DNA of 22,858 bases from a virus. How positions within the stretch are numbered: position 1 is the stretch's first letter; every line of letters starts with the position of its first letter. Below, piece after piece: positions 6,308-12,213 of this stretch. Where the stretch lies: the IMG/VR virus record IMGVR_UViG_3300037961_002014, positions 1 through 22,858 of that record; one strand, 5' to 3'. The notes under the pieces are model-generated. The model was not told the origin of the DNA, did not search any database, and worked only from the letters and a program-made list of their open reading frames with translations. Made by a program: the position numbers and the translations under genes.

Positions 6308-6486
6308 TGTGACAGCGGATTGACGTAAGACAAGGAGACGCAACTCACATGGTGAGAAGATTGGATGTCGTCGTTGTAGGTGGCAAGGGCGGCATCAGCA
6401 CGTTCCTCGGTTTGGTAGAATTGGACGTCACCTAACACGTTGCACAGGGGCACGCCGTAGTCGTCCATGATTGCGTATAAATGCAT
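6304..6486 (-). CDS. Hypothetical small phage protein
   Basis: 60 aa starting MHLYAIMDDYGVPLCNVLGD. The ATG at 6486 is preceded by an AC-rich leader (ACAACACCATACCC) and an 8-bp hairpin. A beta start, then acidic helix EERADAALATYNDD. No known domain. Confidence 0.6.
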   Translation of the reverse strand: MHLYAIMDDYGVPLCNVLGDVQFYQTEERADAALATYNDDIQSSHHVSCVSLSYVNPLSQ

Positions 6487-6500
6487 GGGTATGGTGTTGT

Positions 6501-6526
6501 GAGGACGGACGGCATTGCCCGTCCTC
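6501..6526 (-). promoter_or_regulatory. GC-rich hairpin in the leader of the 6486 gene
   Basis: GAGGACGG (6501-6508) pairs perfectly with CCGTCCTC (6519-6526) around a 10-nt loop. No T-run follows in the transcribed (leftward) direction, so it is not a normal terminator. A role in mRNA processing or stability is possible. Confidence 0.4.
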
Positions 6527-6544
6527 GGGTTAGTGTCCTTGGGG

Positions 6545-6733
6545 TTATCGGCCCTGCTTGCGCAGGATGTCCTCGAGATGGCACTCCTCCGTTTCGAGGC
6601 GGCGCACCTGTTCACGAATCTCTTTGAGACGTTCTTTGGTGTCGTCAATCAACTTCGCTTTGGCGGCCTCCATAGCCTCCCATGCAACTTGCGTGGGTGA
6701 CTTCAGGGTGTTCTTGGAATGGATATTGGGCAT
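6545..6733 (-). CDS. Hypothetical charged coiled-coil protein
   Basis: 62 aa from the ATG at 6733 (MPNIHSKNTLKSPTQVAWEA). Almost all of it is a charged helix with heptad pattern (AKLIDDTKERLKEIREQVRR, then LETEECHLEDILRKQGR). It probably dimerises. It is preceded by an AC-rich leader and by the 7-bp G6A/TC6 hairpin. Function unknown. Confidence 0.65.
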   Translation of the reverse strand: MPNIHSKNTLKSPTQVAWEAMEAAKAKLIDDTKERLKEIREQVRRLETEECHLEDILRKQGR

Positions 6734-6748
6734 GGGGTTAGGTATTGT

Positions 6749-6773
6749 GGGGGGACAGGGTGTCCATCCCCCC
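6749..6773 (-). promoter_or_regulatory. GGGGGGA/TCCCCCC hairpin containing a CCCTGTCCCCCC copy
   Basis: GGGGGGA (6749-6755) pairs with TCCCCCC (6767-6773) around an 11-nt loop, in the gap between the 6789-7058 and 6545-6733 genes. One arm is part of the 12-base motif repeated at 5679 and 813. No T-run follows. It could attenuate or stabilise the leftward mRNA after its first gene. Confidence 0.4.
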
Positions 6774-6788
6774 TGGTTGGCGATGTGT

Positions 6789-7058
6789 TCAGTTTCGGGT
6801 TGGGGCGTACAAATCCTCAACGTAGGTAGCGTGCTCTCGCATGACGCATTCCATCATGGTGCCGTCAGGCCCCTGCTCACGGATGCGTTCCCGAATCAGT
6901 GGCTTGCATTGGTCGATGGTTTGCAACGCAGTGGCGACACGAATGGCTTGGGCAATGTCGTCCTGCGGCACGTCCTGTCCTGCGATGCGTTGAGCATTGT
7001 ACATGGTGGCCGCCAGGGTAGCGTCATTGGCCTGCTTGAGTTGTTCGACGAATGTCAT
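6789..7058 (-). CDS. First gene of the leftward early operon; hypothetical helical protein
   Basis: 89 aa starting MTFVEQLKQANDATLAATMY. Predicted all-helical, with repeated Ala and charged residues, ending EDLYAPTRN. The start follows the AC-rich leader ACCCAATACCCATACCACC with no Shine-Dalgarno. It is the first gene after the leftward promoter near 7104-7133, so it is expected to be expressed early after infection. No family recognised. Confidence 0.65.
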   Translation of the reverse strand: MTFVEQLKQANDATLAATMYNAQRIAGQDVPQDDIAQAIRVATALQTIDQCKPLIRERIREQGPDGTMMECVMREHATYVEDLYAPTRN

Positions 7059-7103
7059 GGTGGTATGGGTATTGGGTGCTTTCGCACAGGTTTAACTACA
7101 TCA

Positions 7104-7133
7104 CTAAAGTACGAAAGAAGTTGACAAAGTCAA
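7104..7133 (-). promoter_or_regulatory. Leftward early promoter with overlapping palindromic operator
   Basis: On the minus strand TTGAC (7133-7129) and TTTG (7128-7125) lie upstream of TACTTTAG (7111-7104), close to the Bacteroidetes -7 box TAnnTTTG; TTGACT-N16-TACTTT would also fit a sigma-70-like promoter. The -33 region coincides with a perfect inverted repeat TTGAC-AAA-GTCAA (7121-7133). It would start transcription about 40 nt before the first leftward gene. Confidence 0.5.
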
Positions 7134-7742
7134 GTTTTGTCCACTAAATATTTTGCCAACAAAAGCCAACGGAATTTGGGGTGCGTGCATCCCGCTTGGG
7201 TGGGGATGGAGGGACGGACGTGGTCGGGGGTGGGATTGTCCGAACGATGTGTGGAGGATGGCCGACGACCGAGCGAGTTCTGTCTGTCGCCGAGAGGATG
7301 ACGGCAAGCGGAGGCCCGGCCAAGGCCAGCGGCAAAACGGCAAAAGTTGCAGCGACTTGTGGCGGCACACAGGCCCCCTGGGTTTGCAGATGCGTTCCGG
7401 GTGCGTGGCGTCAGCGCCTGTATGTATGTATAATCCCCACCCCAAACATGTCTGGCGGTATTTTCACAGCCGACAGGCCGTAAAACACGCTGTATCCGAT
7501 CAACAGAGGCTACCTTGCTGCCTTGGAAAACTCGACAAGAGTTTTTCCTCAGGCCGCTTGACTTTCTAAATTTTCCTTGGTAACTTCGCTAACGTAGTGA
7601 TCGTGTTGTTCGCTTATGTGGACTTGTGGTCCACAGCTCAAACATCGTGTGCTCTATCGTTTAGACGACATGAAGGACACATATCAGGCTCGATCACATG
7701 AAATGTGGTGTCACGGGTTAGCTATGTCTTAAATTAAATACA
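7134..7742. other. Gene-free control region (candidate origin, regulatory or non-coding RNA locus)
   Basis: I see no convincing gene here: the open frames on both strands have unbalanced composition and no recognisable domains. By eye the part from about 7165 to 7420 is richer in G+C than the flanks, then composition returns to normal. Small signals are GCCAAC twice one helical turn apart (7155, 7165), GGCAAAA twice (7331, 7339), hairpin CATCCC/GGGATG (7188-7208), a TATAAT at 7429-7434, hairpin AAAACTC/GAGTTTT followed by T and CC (7527-7546), a 7-bp hairpin TGTGGAC/GTCCACA (7617-7635) and CACAT-GAA-ATGTG (7695-7707). It separates the leftward early genes from the rightward genes. Confidence 0.6.
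7597..7697 (+). ncRNA. Possible structured RNA (closed three-way fold)
   Basis: A closing helix GTGATCG (7597-7603)/CGATCAC (7691-7697) surrounds hairpin TGTGGAC-TTGTG-GTCCACA (7617-7635) and a second arm GTGT (7647-7650)/ACAC (7677-7680) topped by TCGT-TTAG-ACGA (7657-7668). The 3' side can alternatively pair as CACAT-GAA-ATGTG. Strand and existence as RNA are unproven; the same pairing works on the other strand or as DNA cruciform. Confidence 0.25.
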
Positions 7743-8003
7743 ATGTATCATCAATCAACTGAGGGTCTTATGGAGATCCTATCCGACAATGGGTCTCTTC
7801 TAGCAAATGGGTTTGAGAAAGCCTTAGTGGGTGTCACCTGTGGGGCCAACCCAGTAGCCATCTATGACGCCATGAGTTGTATAGAGATCCTTATCGACGA
7901 GGGCATGACCGAGATGGATGCCATCGAGCACTTCGAGTTCAATGTAGTGGGATCGCACATGGGAGACAAGACTCCTCTGTTCGTTGCTTTTACGGATGGA
8001 TAA
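7743..8003 (+). CDS. Hypothetical phage protein, first rightward gene
   Basis: 86 aa starting MYHQSTEGLMEILSDNGSLL, acidic, with an ordered alpha/beta look (AIYDAMSCIEILIDEGMTEM, then DAIEHFEFNVVGSHMGDKTP). The C-terminal FEFNVVGSHMGDKTPLFV reads like a conserved core. The ATG follows the AT-rich leader TTAAATTAAATACA; no TATATTTG box is evident, so its promoter is unknown. Family not recognised, although it has the appearance of a conserved phage protein. Confidence 0.7.
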   Translation: MYHQSTEGLMEILSDNGSLLANGFEKALVGVTCGANPVAIYDAMSCIEILIDEGMTEMDAIEHFEFNVVGSHMGDKTPLFVAFTDG

Positions 8004-8014
8004 GATATAGTTAG

Positions 8015-8022
8015 TATATTTA
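8015..8022 (+). promoter_or_regulatory. -7 promoter element TATATTTA for the 8027-9639 genes
   Basis: TATATTTA lies 4 nt before the GTG start of the next gene. If transcription begins about 4 nt after the box, as for Bacteroidetes promoters, the mRNA is leaderless or has a one-base leader. A TTTT 23 nt upstream is a poor -33 match. Confidence 0.5.
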
Positions 8023-8026
8023 CGCT

Positions 8027-8443
8027 GTGGGTAAACGCACGCAGCCATACAGACTTGGATTTCCTGCAAAGTATGTAGACAAATCCCAGGGCAAGTCGGA
8101 TACGAAGAGTACGACTGCCGAGGCTGTGGCTTTGCTGAAAAGAGGGCAGGAGGCGGCTAAGAAAGGAGAGAAACTCCCCGATAGCTATTTCAAAGCGAGG
8201 GTAGCTAAGAAGGGTGCCAAGGTTTCTCGCAAGGCACTAAATGCTTCAGTCAAGAAAACATTGCAGGCCAAGGCCAAGAAGTCTGGCATCTCTTACGGCA
8301 CATTGTCCAAGGTGTACCGCAGAGGTCAAGGCGCTTGGTTGTCAGGAGGTAGCCGCCGGGGTGCTTCTATGGCAGCTTGGGCTATGGGCCGAGTAAATAG
8401 TTATATTAGAGGCTCCAGAAAACACGATACTGATTTACGATGA
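8027..8443 (+). CDS. DUF5824-like small basic phage protein
   Basis: 138 aa, strongly basic. The C-terminal part VYRRGQGAWLSGGSRRGASM, AAWAMGRVNSYIRGSRKHDT matches what I know as DUF5824, a domain of unknown function in phage proteins. The same module is found in the 22123-22329 product (VYRRGLAAYMSSGNRPKVSQ, HAWAMARVKSAF). The first 90 residues are Lys/Ala-rich. GTG at 8027 is the only usable start, since no in-frame ATG occurs until near the C-terminus, and it lies 4 nt behind a TATATTTA box. Its last four bases overlap the next gene (ATGA). It is probably a virion or packaging-linked protein; that is inference. Confidence 0.75.
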   Translation: MGKRTQPYRLGFPAKYVDKSQGKSDTKSTTAEAVALLKRGQEAAKKGEKLPDSYFKARVAKKGAKVSRKALNASVKKTLQAKAKKSGISYGTLSKVYRRGQGAWLSGGSRRGASMAAWAMGRVNSYIRGSRKHDTDLR

Positions 8444-9639
8444 AATACGGTGATAAAAAGATGGGTGATGGTGGCAAAGCCAAGCAGCGCCTGATGCAAT
8501 ACATGGCTTCAGGAGGTATGACGCCTATGGACCCCAAGATGGCCAAGCACGGCATGAAAGTCACCGACGGTGGCGTCATGGTGAAGATCATGCCAATGGA
8601 AGACGGCGGTGCTGTCAAGAAGATGAAACACGGCGGCAAGCACCCTAAAGAGATCAAGGGCGCTAAGGCTACGCAAGTAACGCAACGTGCTGGCTACGAC
8701 ATCAAAAAGGAAGGCCCTATCACCTCTTTTATCTACGATGAGGAGGGTATGCCCGGACGCTCTCAAACTAGAGCTGGTAAGCAAGGCGCTGTTCCTCGTG
8801 TGACTGCGAAGACAATCATTGCAGATACCGACACAACGGGAAGCAAGGCTGGACAAACCAGCTACACCACAATCAGAGCAGGTATTGGTGGTGGCGGACA
8901 AGGAGTCAGCACAACAATTACTCCTGACAATGTAATGGTCAGAGAGCGCAGAGGTCAATCGGCAAGGAGGGGTGAGCAAACCATGACAGCTCGTCAAGTG
9001 AGTGACAAGCGTGCGGCAAGGATGAGATCTCGTATGAATAAGCAGATTCAGGATATTGTTGCGTCAGCCAAAAGACAAGGCACGTTTAGGAAGGAAACAA
9101 AAGTCCCTTATCAGCGTGGTCAGGAATACGAGAGGATTTTACCTCCACAGACAGCCCGCCCGGAAAACATCGCAAAGGCTAAGCGCAAGGGCAACAAGGG
9201 ACTCAAGGCTTTGGCGGCCAAGAACCCGAAGCTCAAGTACGTCGGTAAGGACGGCATGAAGATGCCTGGCGGTGGTCACGTATTTAAGAAGGCTGAAGAG
9301 GGAACCAAGGTTACGGAAGGAAACCGTCAAGCTGATGCAAAAAAGGCAATCAAGTTGAGAAAGGCCAACATCGACAGACTCAAAAGAGAAAAGGCGGGCA
9401 TCCAAGCTGGAGGATCATCCACTGGAGCGAAGGCCTTGGCTGGCGATGCCAAGTTCAAGGATCTCGTCGGCCTGTCGAGCATCAGCTCAAGTGCAGTGAG
9501 CAAGCTCCATGCGGGATACGATGCACTGATTGCTGCGGAGCAAAAGCAGTTGGCTAATGCTATGAAAGCTGCGGAGCGTCCACCGATGTATAAAAAAGGC
9601 GACCTTGAAAAAACTATGGCTAGAGCAGCCAAGCAATAA
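8440..9639 (+). CDS. Large Gly/Lys/Met-rich basic protein (possible virion-associated)
   Basis: 399 aa, coupled to the DUF5824-like gene by ATGA overlap. The first 70 residues are low-complexity with repeated GG turns and Met/Lys (KKMGDGGKAKQRLMQYMASG, DGGVMVKIMPMEDGG, KKMKHGG). The middle, about 120-230, is Thr/Arg/Gly-rich, and the C-terminal 150 residues are helical and Lys/Ala-rich. The opening MKYGDKKMGDGG resembles MKYGKKMKQGG of the gene at 10152, suggesting a shared N-terminal tag among these small basic proteins. No enzymatic motif is visible. The context and charge fit a DNA-contacting internal virion protein, but this is not shown. Confidence 0.7.
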   Translation: MKYGDKKMGDGGKAKQRLMQYMASGGMTPMDPKMAKHGMKVTDGGVMVKIMPMEDGGAVKKMKHGGKHPKEIKGAKATQVTQRAGYDIKKEGPITSFIYDEEGMPGRSQTRAGKQGAVPRVTAKTIIADTDTTGSKAGQTSYTTIRAGIGGGGQGVSTTITPDNVMVRERRGQSARRGEQTMTARQVSDKRAARMRSRMNKQIQDIVASAKRQGTFRKETKVPYQRGQEYERILPPQTARPENIAKAKRKGNKGLKALAAKNPKLKYVGKDGMKMPGGGHVFKKAEEGTKVTEGNRQADAKKAIKLRKANIDRLKREKAGIQAGGSSTGAKALAGDAKFKDLVGLSSISSSAVSKLHAGYDALIAAEQKQLANAMKAAERPPMYKKGDLEKTMARAAKQ

Positions 9640-9641
9640 AA

Positions 9642-9667
9642 AAAGGGGCTTCGGCCCCTTTCTTTTT
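9642..9667. terminator. Strong bidirectional Rho-independent terminator with UUCG loop
   Basis: AAAGGGGC (9642-9649), loop TTCG, GCCCCTTT (9654-9661), followed by CTTTTT rightward and by TTTTATT after the stem on the other strand. It sits between convergent genes ending at 9639 (+) and 9666 (-). Confidence 0.93.
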
Positions 9668-10070
9668 ACAACTGTATCAAGACAATTGGCGGCGCCTTCT
9701 TGCCTGAGCTGTATCCATACTCACAGTGATCCTCTGTGATTTCAAAAAATTGTTTGTGGGTAGTCACCTCTCCGTCAAGATCAAGTCCTACGGCGCAGAA
9801 CTTTCCTGTGGTAGTGAAGTTTGCACCAAACTCTGATCCAACATTTACATAGTCGTAGAGGGTGTATCCATCTGACACCTTCCGAAACACAATGTATGAT
9901 CCCTTTTTTTGATCACTTGTGATGTCCTGTACAAACAGACACGGGATCTCTGAGACGGATGAGTCGGTAACGCCACGGTAAAACTCAAAGTCCTCAATGT
10001 CAATGTATTCGTCTTGACCGAGGGCGAAGCTGCTCAAAAGCAGCAGGGGGATGATAAGTAAATTTTTCAT
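9666..10070 (-). CDS. Secreted protein with N-terminal signal peptide (possible moron)
   Basis: 134 aa on the strand opposite the late genes. It begins MKNLLIIPLLLLSSFALGQD, a typical Bacteroidetes-style Sec signal peptide: short basic start, long Leu/Ile core and an A-L-G cleavage area. There is no lipobox Cys. The mature part is a soluble beta-rich domain of about 115 residues with three Cys (IPCLF, KFCAVG, DHCEYG). It ends at the bidirectional terminator and is a single-gene unit. It could be a host-altering (lysogenic conversion or superinfection-exclusion) protein; no known family is seen. Confidence 0.75.
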   Translation of the reverse strand: MKNLLIIPLLLLSSFALGQDEYIDIEDFEFYRGVTDSSVSEIPCLFVQDITSDQKKGSYIVFRKVSDGYTLYDYVNVGSEFGANFTTTGKFCAVGLDLDGEVTTHKQFFEITEDHCEYGYSSGKKAPPIVLIQL

Positions 10071-10077
10071 GGTGGTG

Positions 10078-10085
10078 TATATTTG
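10078..10085 (+). promoter_or_regulatory. -7 promoter element TATATTTG for the 10152 gene
   Basis: TATATTTG directly beside the start of the leftward secreted-protein gene, facing right. The predicted leader to the ATG at 10152 is about 60 nt and contains a CTCAT/ATGAG hairpin (10091-10108). No good -33 TTTG. Confidence 0.5.
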
Positions 10086-10151
10086 TGTTACTCATATAAC
10101 GGCATGAGATTCTGATTATTCTCCCTGCCAGATACAACAACTGTTAAAGAC

Positions 10152-10364
10152 ATGAAGTACGGCAAAAAGATGAAGCAGGGGGGGAATGTGAAAAGCGGAA
10201 ACTTTTCTGTTCTCAACAAGACCAAGTCTATCGATCCTCCTAAGGGCTTCCACTGGATGGAGGAGGGAGGCAGGTACTACCTGATGGAGGGCGACTATGC
10301 CCCGCACCCAGGCGCTGTAGCTAAGGCCAAGTTCAAGATGGCCGATCACCCTAAGAAAAAATAA
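10152..10364 (+). CDS. Small basic phage protein, paralogue of the 21663 gene
   Basis: 70 aa. The last 45 residues (SIDPPKGFHWMEEGGRYYLM, EGDYAPHPGAVAKAKFKMAD, HPKKK) differ from those of the 21663-21857 product at only 3 positions (E/K, A/V, A/K), while synonymous changes are many at DNA level. The N-terminus MKYGKKMKQGG differs from the paralogue. Aromatic and Pro-rich, basic end; probably a small structured domain with a disordered Lys tail. The family is not one I can name. Its 3' end overlaps the leftward winged-helix gene by 14 nt. Confidence 0.8.
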   Translation: MKYGKKMKQGGNVKSGNFSVLNKTKSIDPPKGFHWMEEGGRYYLMEGDYAPHPGAVAKAKFKMADHPKKK

Positions 10365-10785
10365 TCTCCTCTTCGCCCTCGAGCTTGCGGTAGAAGCGTT
10401 GGACCATGAGTCGAGCTTTCTGCGAAAGGGCATAGCGGTTTTTGTATGTTGTCCTTTCGTGCATCTGCGCCTCGTGGAAGTGCATCTCTGAGATCTTGCT
10501 TTTGTCGAACACCTTGGTGATCCACCCTTTCTTTTGCAGGGGGTACAGCACGGAGTTGGCGAACTTGGCTTTGTGGTGATACAAAGCTTCGGCGATGTGA
10601 TCTATGGTGAAGAACTCGTAGTCGTACATGAACAGCAAGACATTGATCTGATTCATGGTGAGCCCTGACCTCTCGTTGATGTCCCTCACAGCATGCTTGT
10701 AATACTTCAGGTAGTTCTTGTTGACGTACCTGTCGTTGAGGTAAGAAAACTCTCTGTTTTTTCTGCCCTTATGGTGTCTGGCCAT
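10351..10785 (-). CDS. MarR-like winged-helix transcription regulator
   Basis: 144 aa from ATG at 10785 (MARHHKGRKN). Residues 42-130 have the winged-helix layout: GLTMNQINVLLFMYDYEFFT, IDHIAEALYH, then FANSVLYPLQKKGWITKVFD and the wing-like end YALSQKARLMVQRFYRKLEG, as in MarR-type regulators. The N-terminal ten residues are His/Arg/Lys-rich. It is transcribed against the late genes and divergently from the 10817 gene. Its start is 6 nt from the TATATTTG box of that gene, so it could regulate that promoter and itself; this is inference. A weak minus-strand TAATTTTA (complement of 10804-10811) could be its own -7. Confidence 0.7.
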   Translation of the reverse strand: MARHHKGRKNREFSYLNDRYVNKNYLKYYKHAVRDINERSGLTMNQINVLLFMYDYEFFTIDHIAEALYHHKAKFANSVLYPLQKKGWITKVFDKSKISEMHFHEAQMHERTTYKNRYALSQKARLMVQRFYRKLEGEEEIIFS

Positions 10786-10790
10786 TATAT

Positions 10791-10798
10791 TATATTTG
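10791..10798 (+). promoter_or_regulatory. -7 promoter element TATATTTG for the 10817-15769 genes
   Basis: TATATTTG 18 nt before the ATG at 10817, predicting a leader of about 15 nt (a transcription start near 10802). The leftward winged-helix gene begins just upstream, so the two promoters overlap. Confidence 0.55.
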
Positions 10799-10816
10799 TG
10801 ATGTAAAATTAGGGAT

Positions 10817-11689
10817 ATGGGAACACTCTCAGGAAATACAATCAAGACAACGTATCAGGGCCTTTTGAAGACTTCCGACTCCGCCGCTTTGACCTCCAGC
10901 TTGAAGGTCATTGAAGACGGAGAGGGCAACGATTCAGCTTTGTCACTGTCCACCGCAGCCGTCAAGGTCGAGAGCCTTCAGATCAACACCCCTGTATTTT
11001 CTGGTTCCAGTGATGTCCTTGTGTGGGACAGCTCAGCTAAGAGCGTGGGCTTCAGAACCCTCCCCGCCTTTAATCCTGTCAGCGCCAGCGTCACAGGCAG
11101 TAGTAACCCAGTCCTTGCCATCCCCGATACTGGAGGATCAACCTCTACTGTGACCTTCAACAGCGGAACTAACATCCAGGTCAGCAACAGCAGCGGCACG
11201 ATCACCTTTGACAACAGCACGCAGACCGTCAACAACATCACTACTGGCGTGACGCTTACGGCTGCTGACTCTGGCAAGACACACTTCATCGATGCCAACA
11301 CCCTTTCTGGTGGCACGATCGTTCTGCCTACAGCGGCAGCGGGCTTGTATTTCAAGTTTGTGATTGTCGATGCCAGCTCTACAGCTTTCAAGATCACCAC
11401 AAACAATGCTGCTGGCAGTGGCACAGTACAGAGATTCATCGGTAAGGTGGTGGTCAACTCCACCACCGACGACCAGGTGGCTGTGCAGAAGGTCACCAAC
11501 ACTGGCAATACGTTTGACAACGACACCTTGAGCATCGACGGTGATGCCGCCACCTCCGGTGGCAATGAGGGCGATGTCATCCATTTGCACTGCGCCACCA
11601 TTTCATCCGTCGCCACATGGGTGGTTGACGCAAGACTTACAACTACAAACGCAAACCCATCAAGCATTGCTGTGATTGGGGCCTCCTAA
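10817..11689 (+). CDS. Fibre-like structural protein
   Basis: 290 aa, Ser/Thr/Asn/Gly/Val-rich and beta-rich, with no Lys-rich or catalytic segment. The opening NTIKTTYQGLLKTSDSAALT, then IEDGEGNDSALSLST, is a pattern seen at the N-terminus of fibre-type structural proteins in many marine phages. The centre repeats short strands (GSTSTVTFNSGTNIQVSNSS). It is first gene of a unit that leads to the chaperonin and terminase genes. Receptor-binding or head-fibre use cannot be told apart from sequence. Confidence 0.75.
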   Translation: MGTLSGNTIKTTYQGLLKTSDSAALTSSLKVIEDGEGNDSALSLSTAAVKVESLQINTPVFSGSSDVLVWDSSAKSVGFRTLPAFNPVSASVTGSSNPVLAIPDTGGSTSTVTFNSGTNIQVSNSSGTITFDNSTQTVNNITTGVTLTAADSGKTHFIDANTLSGGTIVLPTAAAGLYFKFVIVDASSTAFKITTNNAAGSGTVQRFIGKVVVNSTTDDQVAVQKVTNTGNTFDNDTLSIDGDAATSGGNEGDVIHLHCATISSVATWVVDARLTTTNANPSSIAVIGAS

Positions 11690-11967
11690 TGGATCCGAAT
11701 GACGAAAGACTAAGGTATGTACACCACTTGATCAGCGAATTGCATGGTGCTATCAAGGACGAGTTCCTACCTAATGATTTCGCTTTCATCTTTTGTTTTG
11801 TGATTGAACGTGAGGACCACATCATTGATGAGGAGGTCACGGCAGGGTACTCATGGTCGGTCAAAGACGATGAGGCATTTCAGGAATTAGTTAGTATACT
11901 TGACAGCGCATATCAAGCCAGCCGCAAAAACAGAGGCGACTGGTTAGATGATATCTGCCTAAATTAA
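11689..11967 (+). CDS. Hypothetical acidic phage protein
   Basis: 92 aa, sharing one base with the previous stop (TAATG). Acidic, alpha/beta (LNPND-type start, FAFIFCFVIEREDHIIDEEV). A TATACTTG resembling the -7 box occurs inside it (about 11895) but is probably chance. No recognised family. Confidence 0.65.
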   Translation: MDPNDERLRYVHHLISELHGAIKDEFLPNDFAFIFCFVIEREDHIIDEEVTAGYSWSVKDDEAFQELVSILDSAYQASRKNRGDWLDDICLN

Positions 11968-11972
11968 ATCAA

Positions 11973-12209
11973 GTGGCCAACATCATTAGAAAGATCGTCG
12001 TGGGGCCAAACCCTAAAGACGCTATGGCATACTTCATTGGTATGCGTGCGGGTGATTCACGAATCAGTATGATCGTAGAGGACGAGAGGTCTATGTACAA
12101 ATACAACGTGCGTAGATACGAGGTGTATGTAGAGGATGAGGATTCAACCATGCTTTGGAAGACGATCGAGAATCAGCCCGTCCTGATAGAATACGATTGC
12201 AAATTTTAA
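11973..12209 (+). CDS. Hypothetical small phage protein
   Basis: 78 aa with GTG start (VANIIRKIVVGPNPKDAMAY), chosen because it follows the previous stop by 5 nt and no other in-frame start precedes the conserved-looking core. It ends with beta strands (YNVRRYEVYVEDEDSTMLWK). Family not recognised. Confidence 0.65.
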   Translation: MANIIRKIVVGPNPKDAMAYFIGMRAGDSRISMIVEDERSMYKYNVRRYEVYVEDEDSTMLWKTIENQPVLIEYDCKF

Positions 12210-12213
12210 TTTT

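Noticed and set aside
7153-7569. Open frames of 60-138 codons on both strands in the gene-free region
   Set aside because: Overlapping frames on both strands, rich in Arg/Trp/Cys/Pro without ordered pattern, no AT-rich leader and no promoter box in phase; they look like open frames due to high G+C.
7455-7640. DnaA boxes in the gene-free region
   Set aside because: Best match is ATTTTCACA (8 of 9 to TTWTNCACA) near 7460; no clustered exact boxes, so not claimed as an origin feature.
11890-11900. TATACTTG as another late promoter
   Set aside because: One mismatch to TATATTTG and located inside a gene, 70 nt before a GTG start; too weak.
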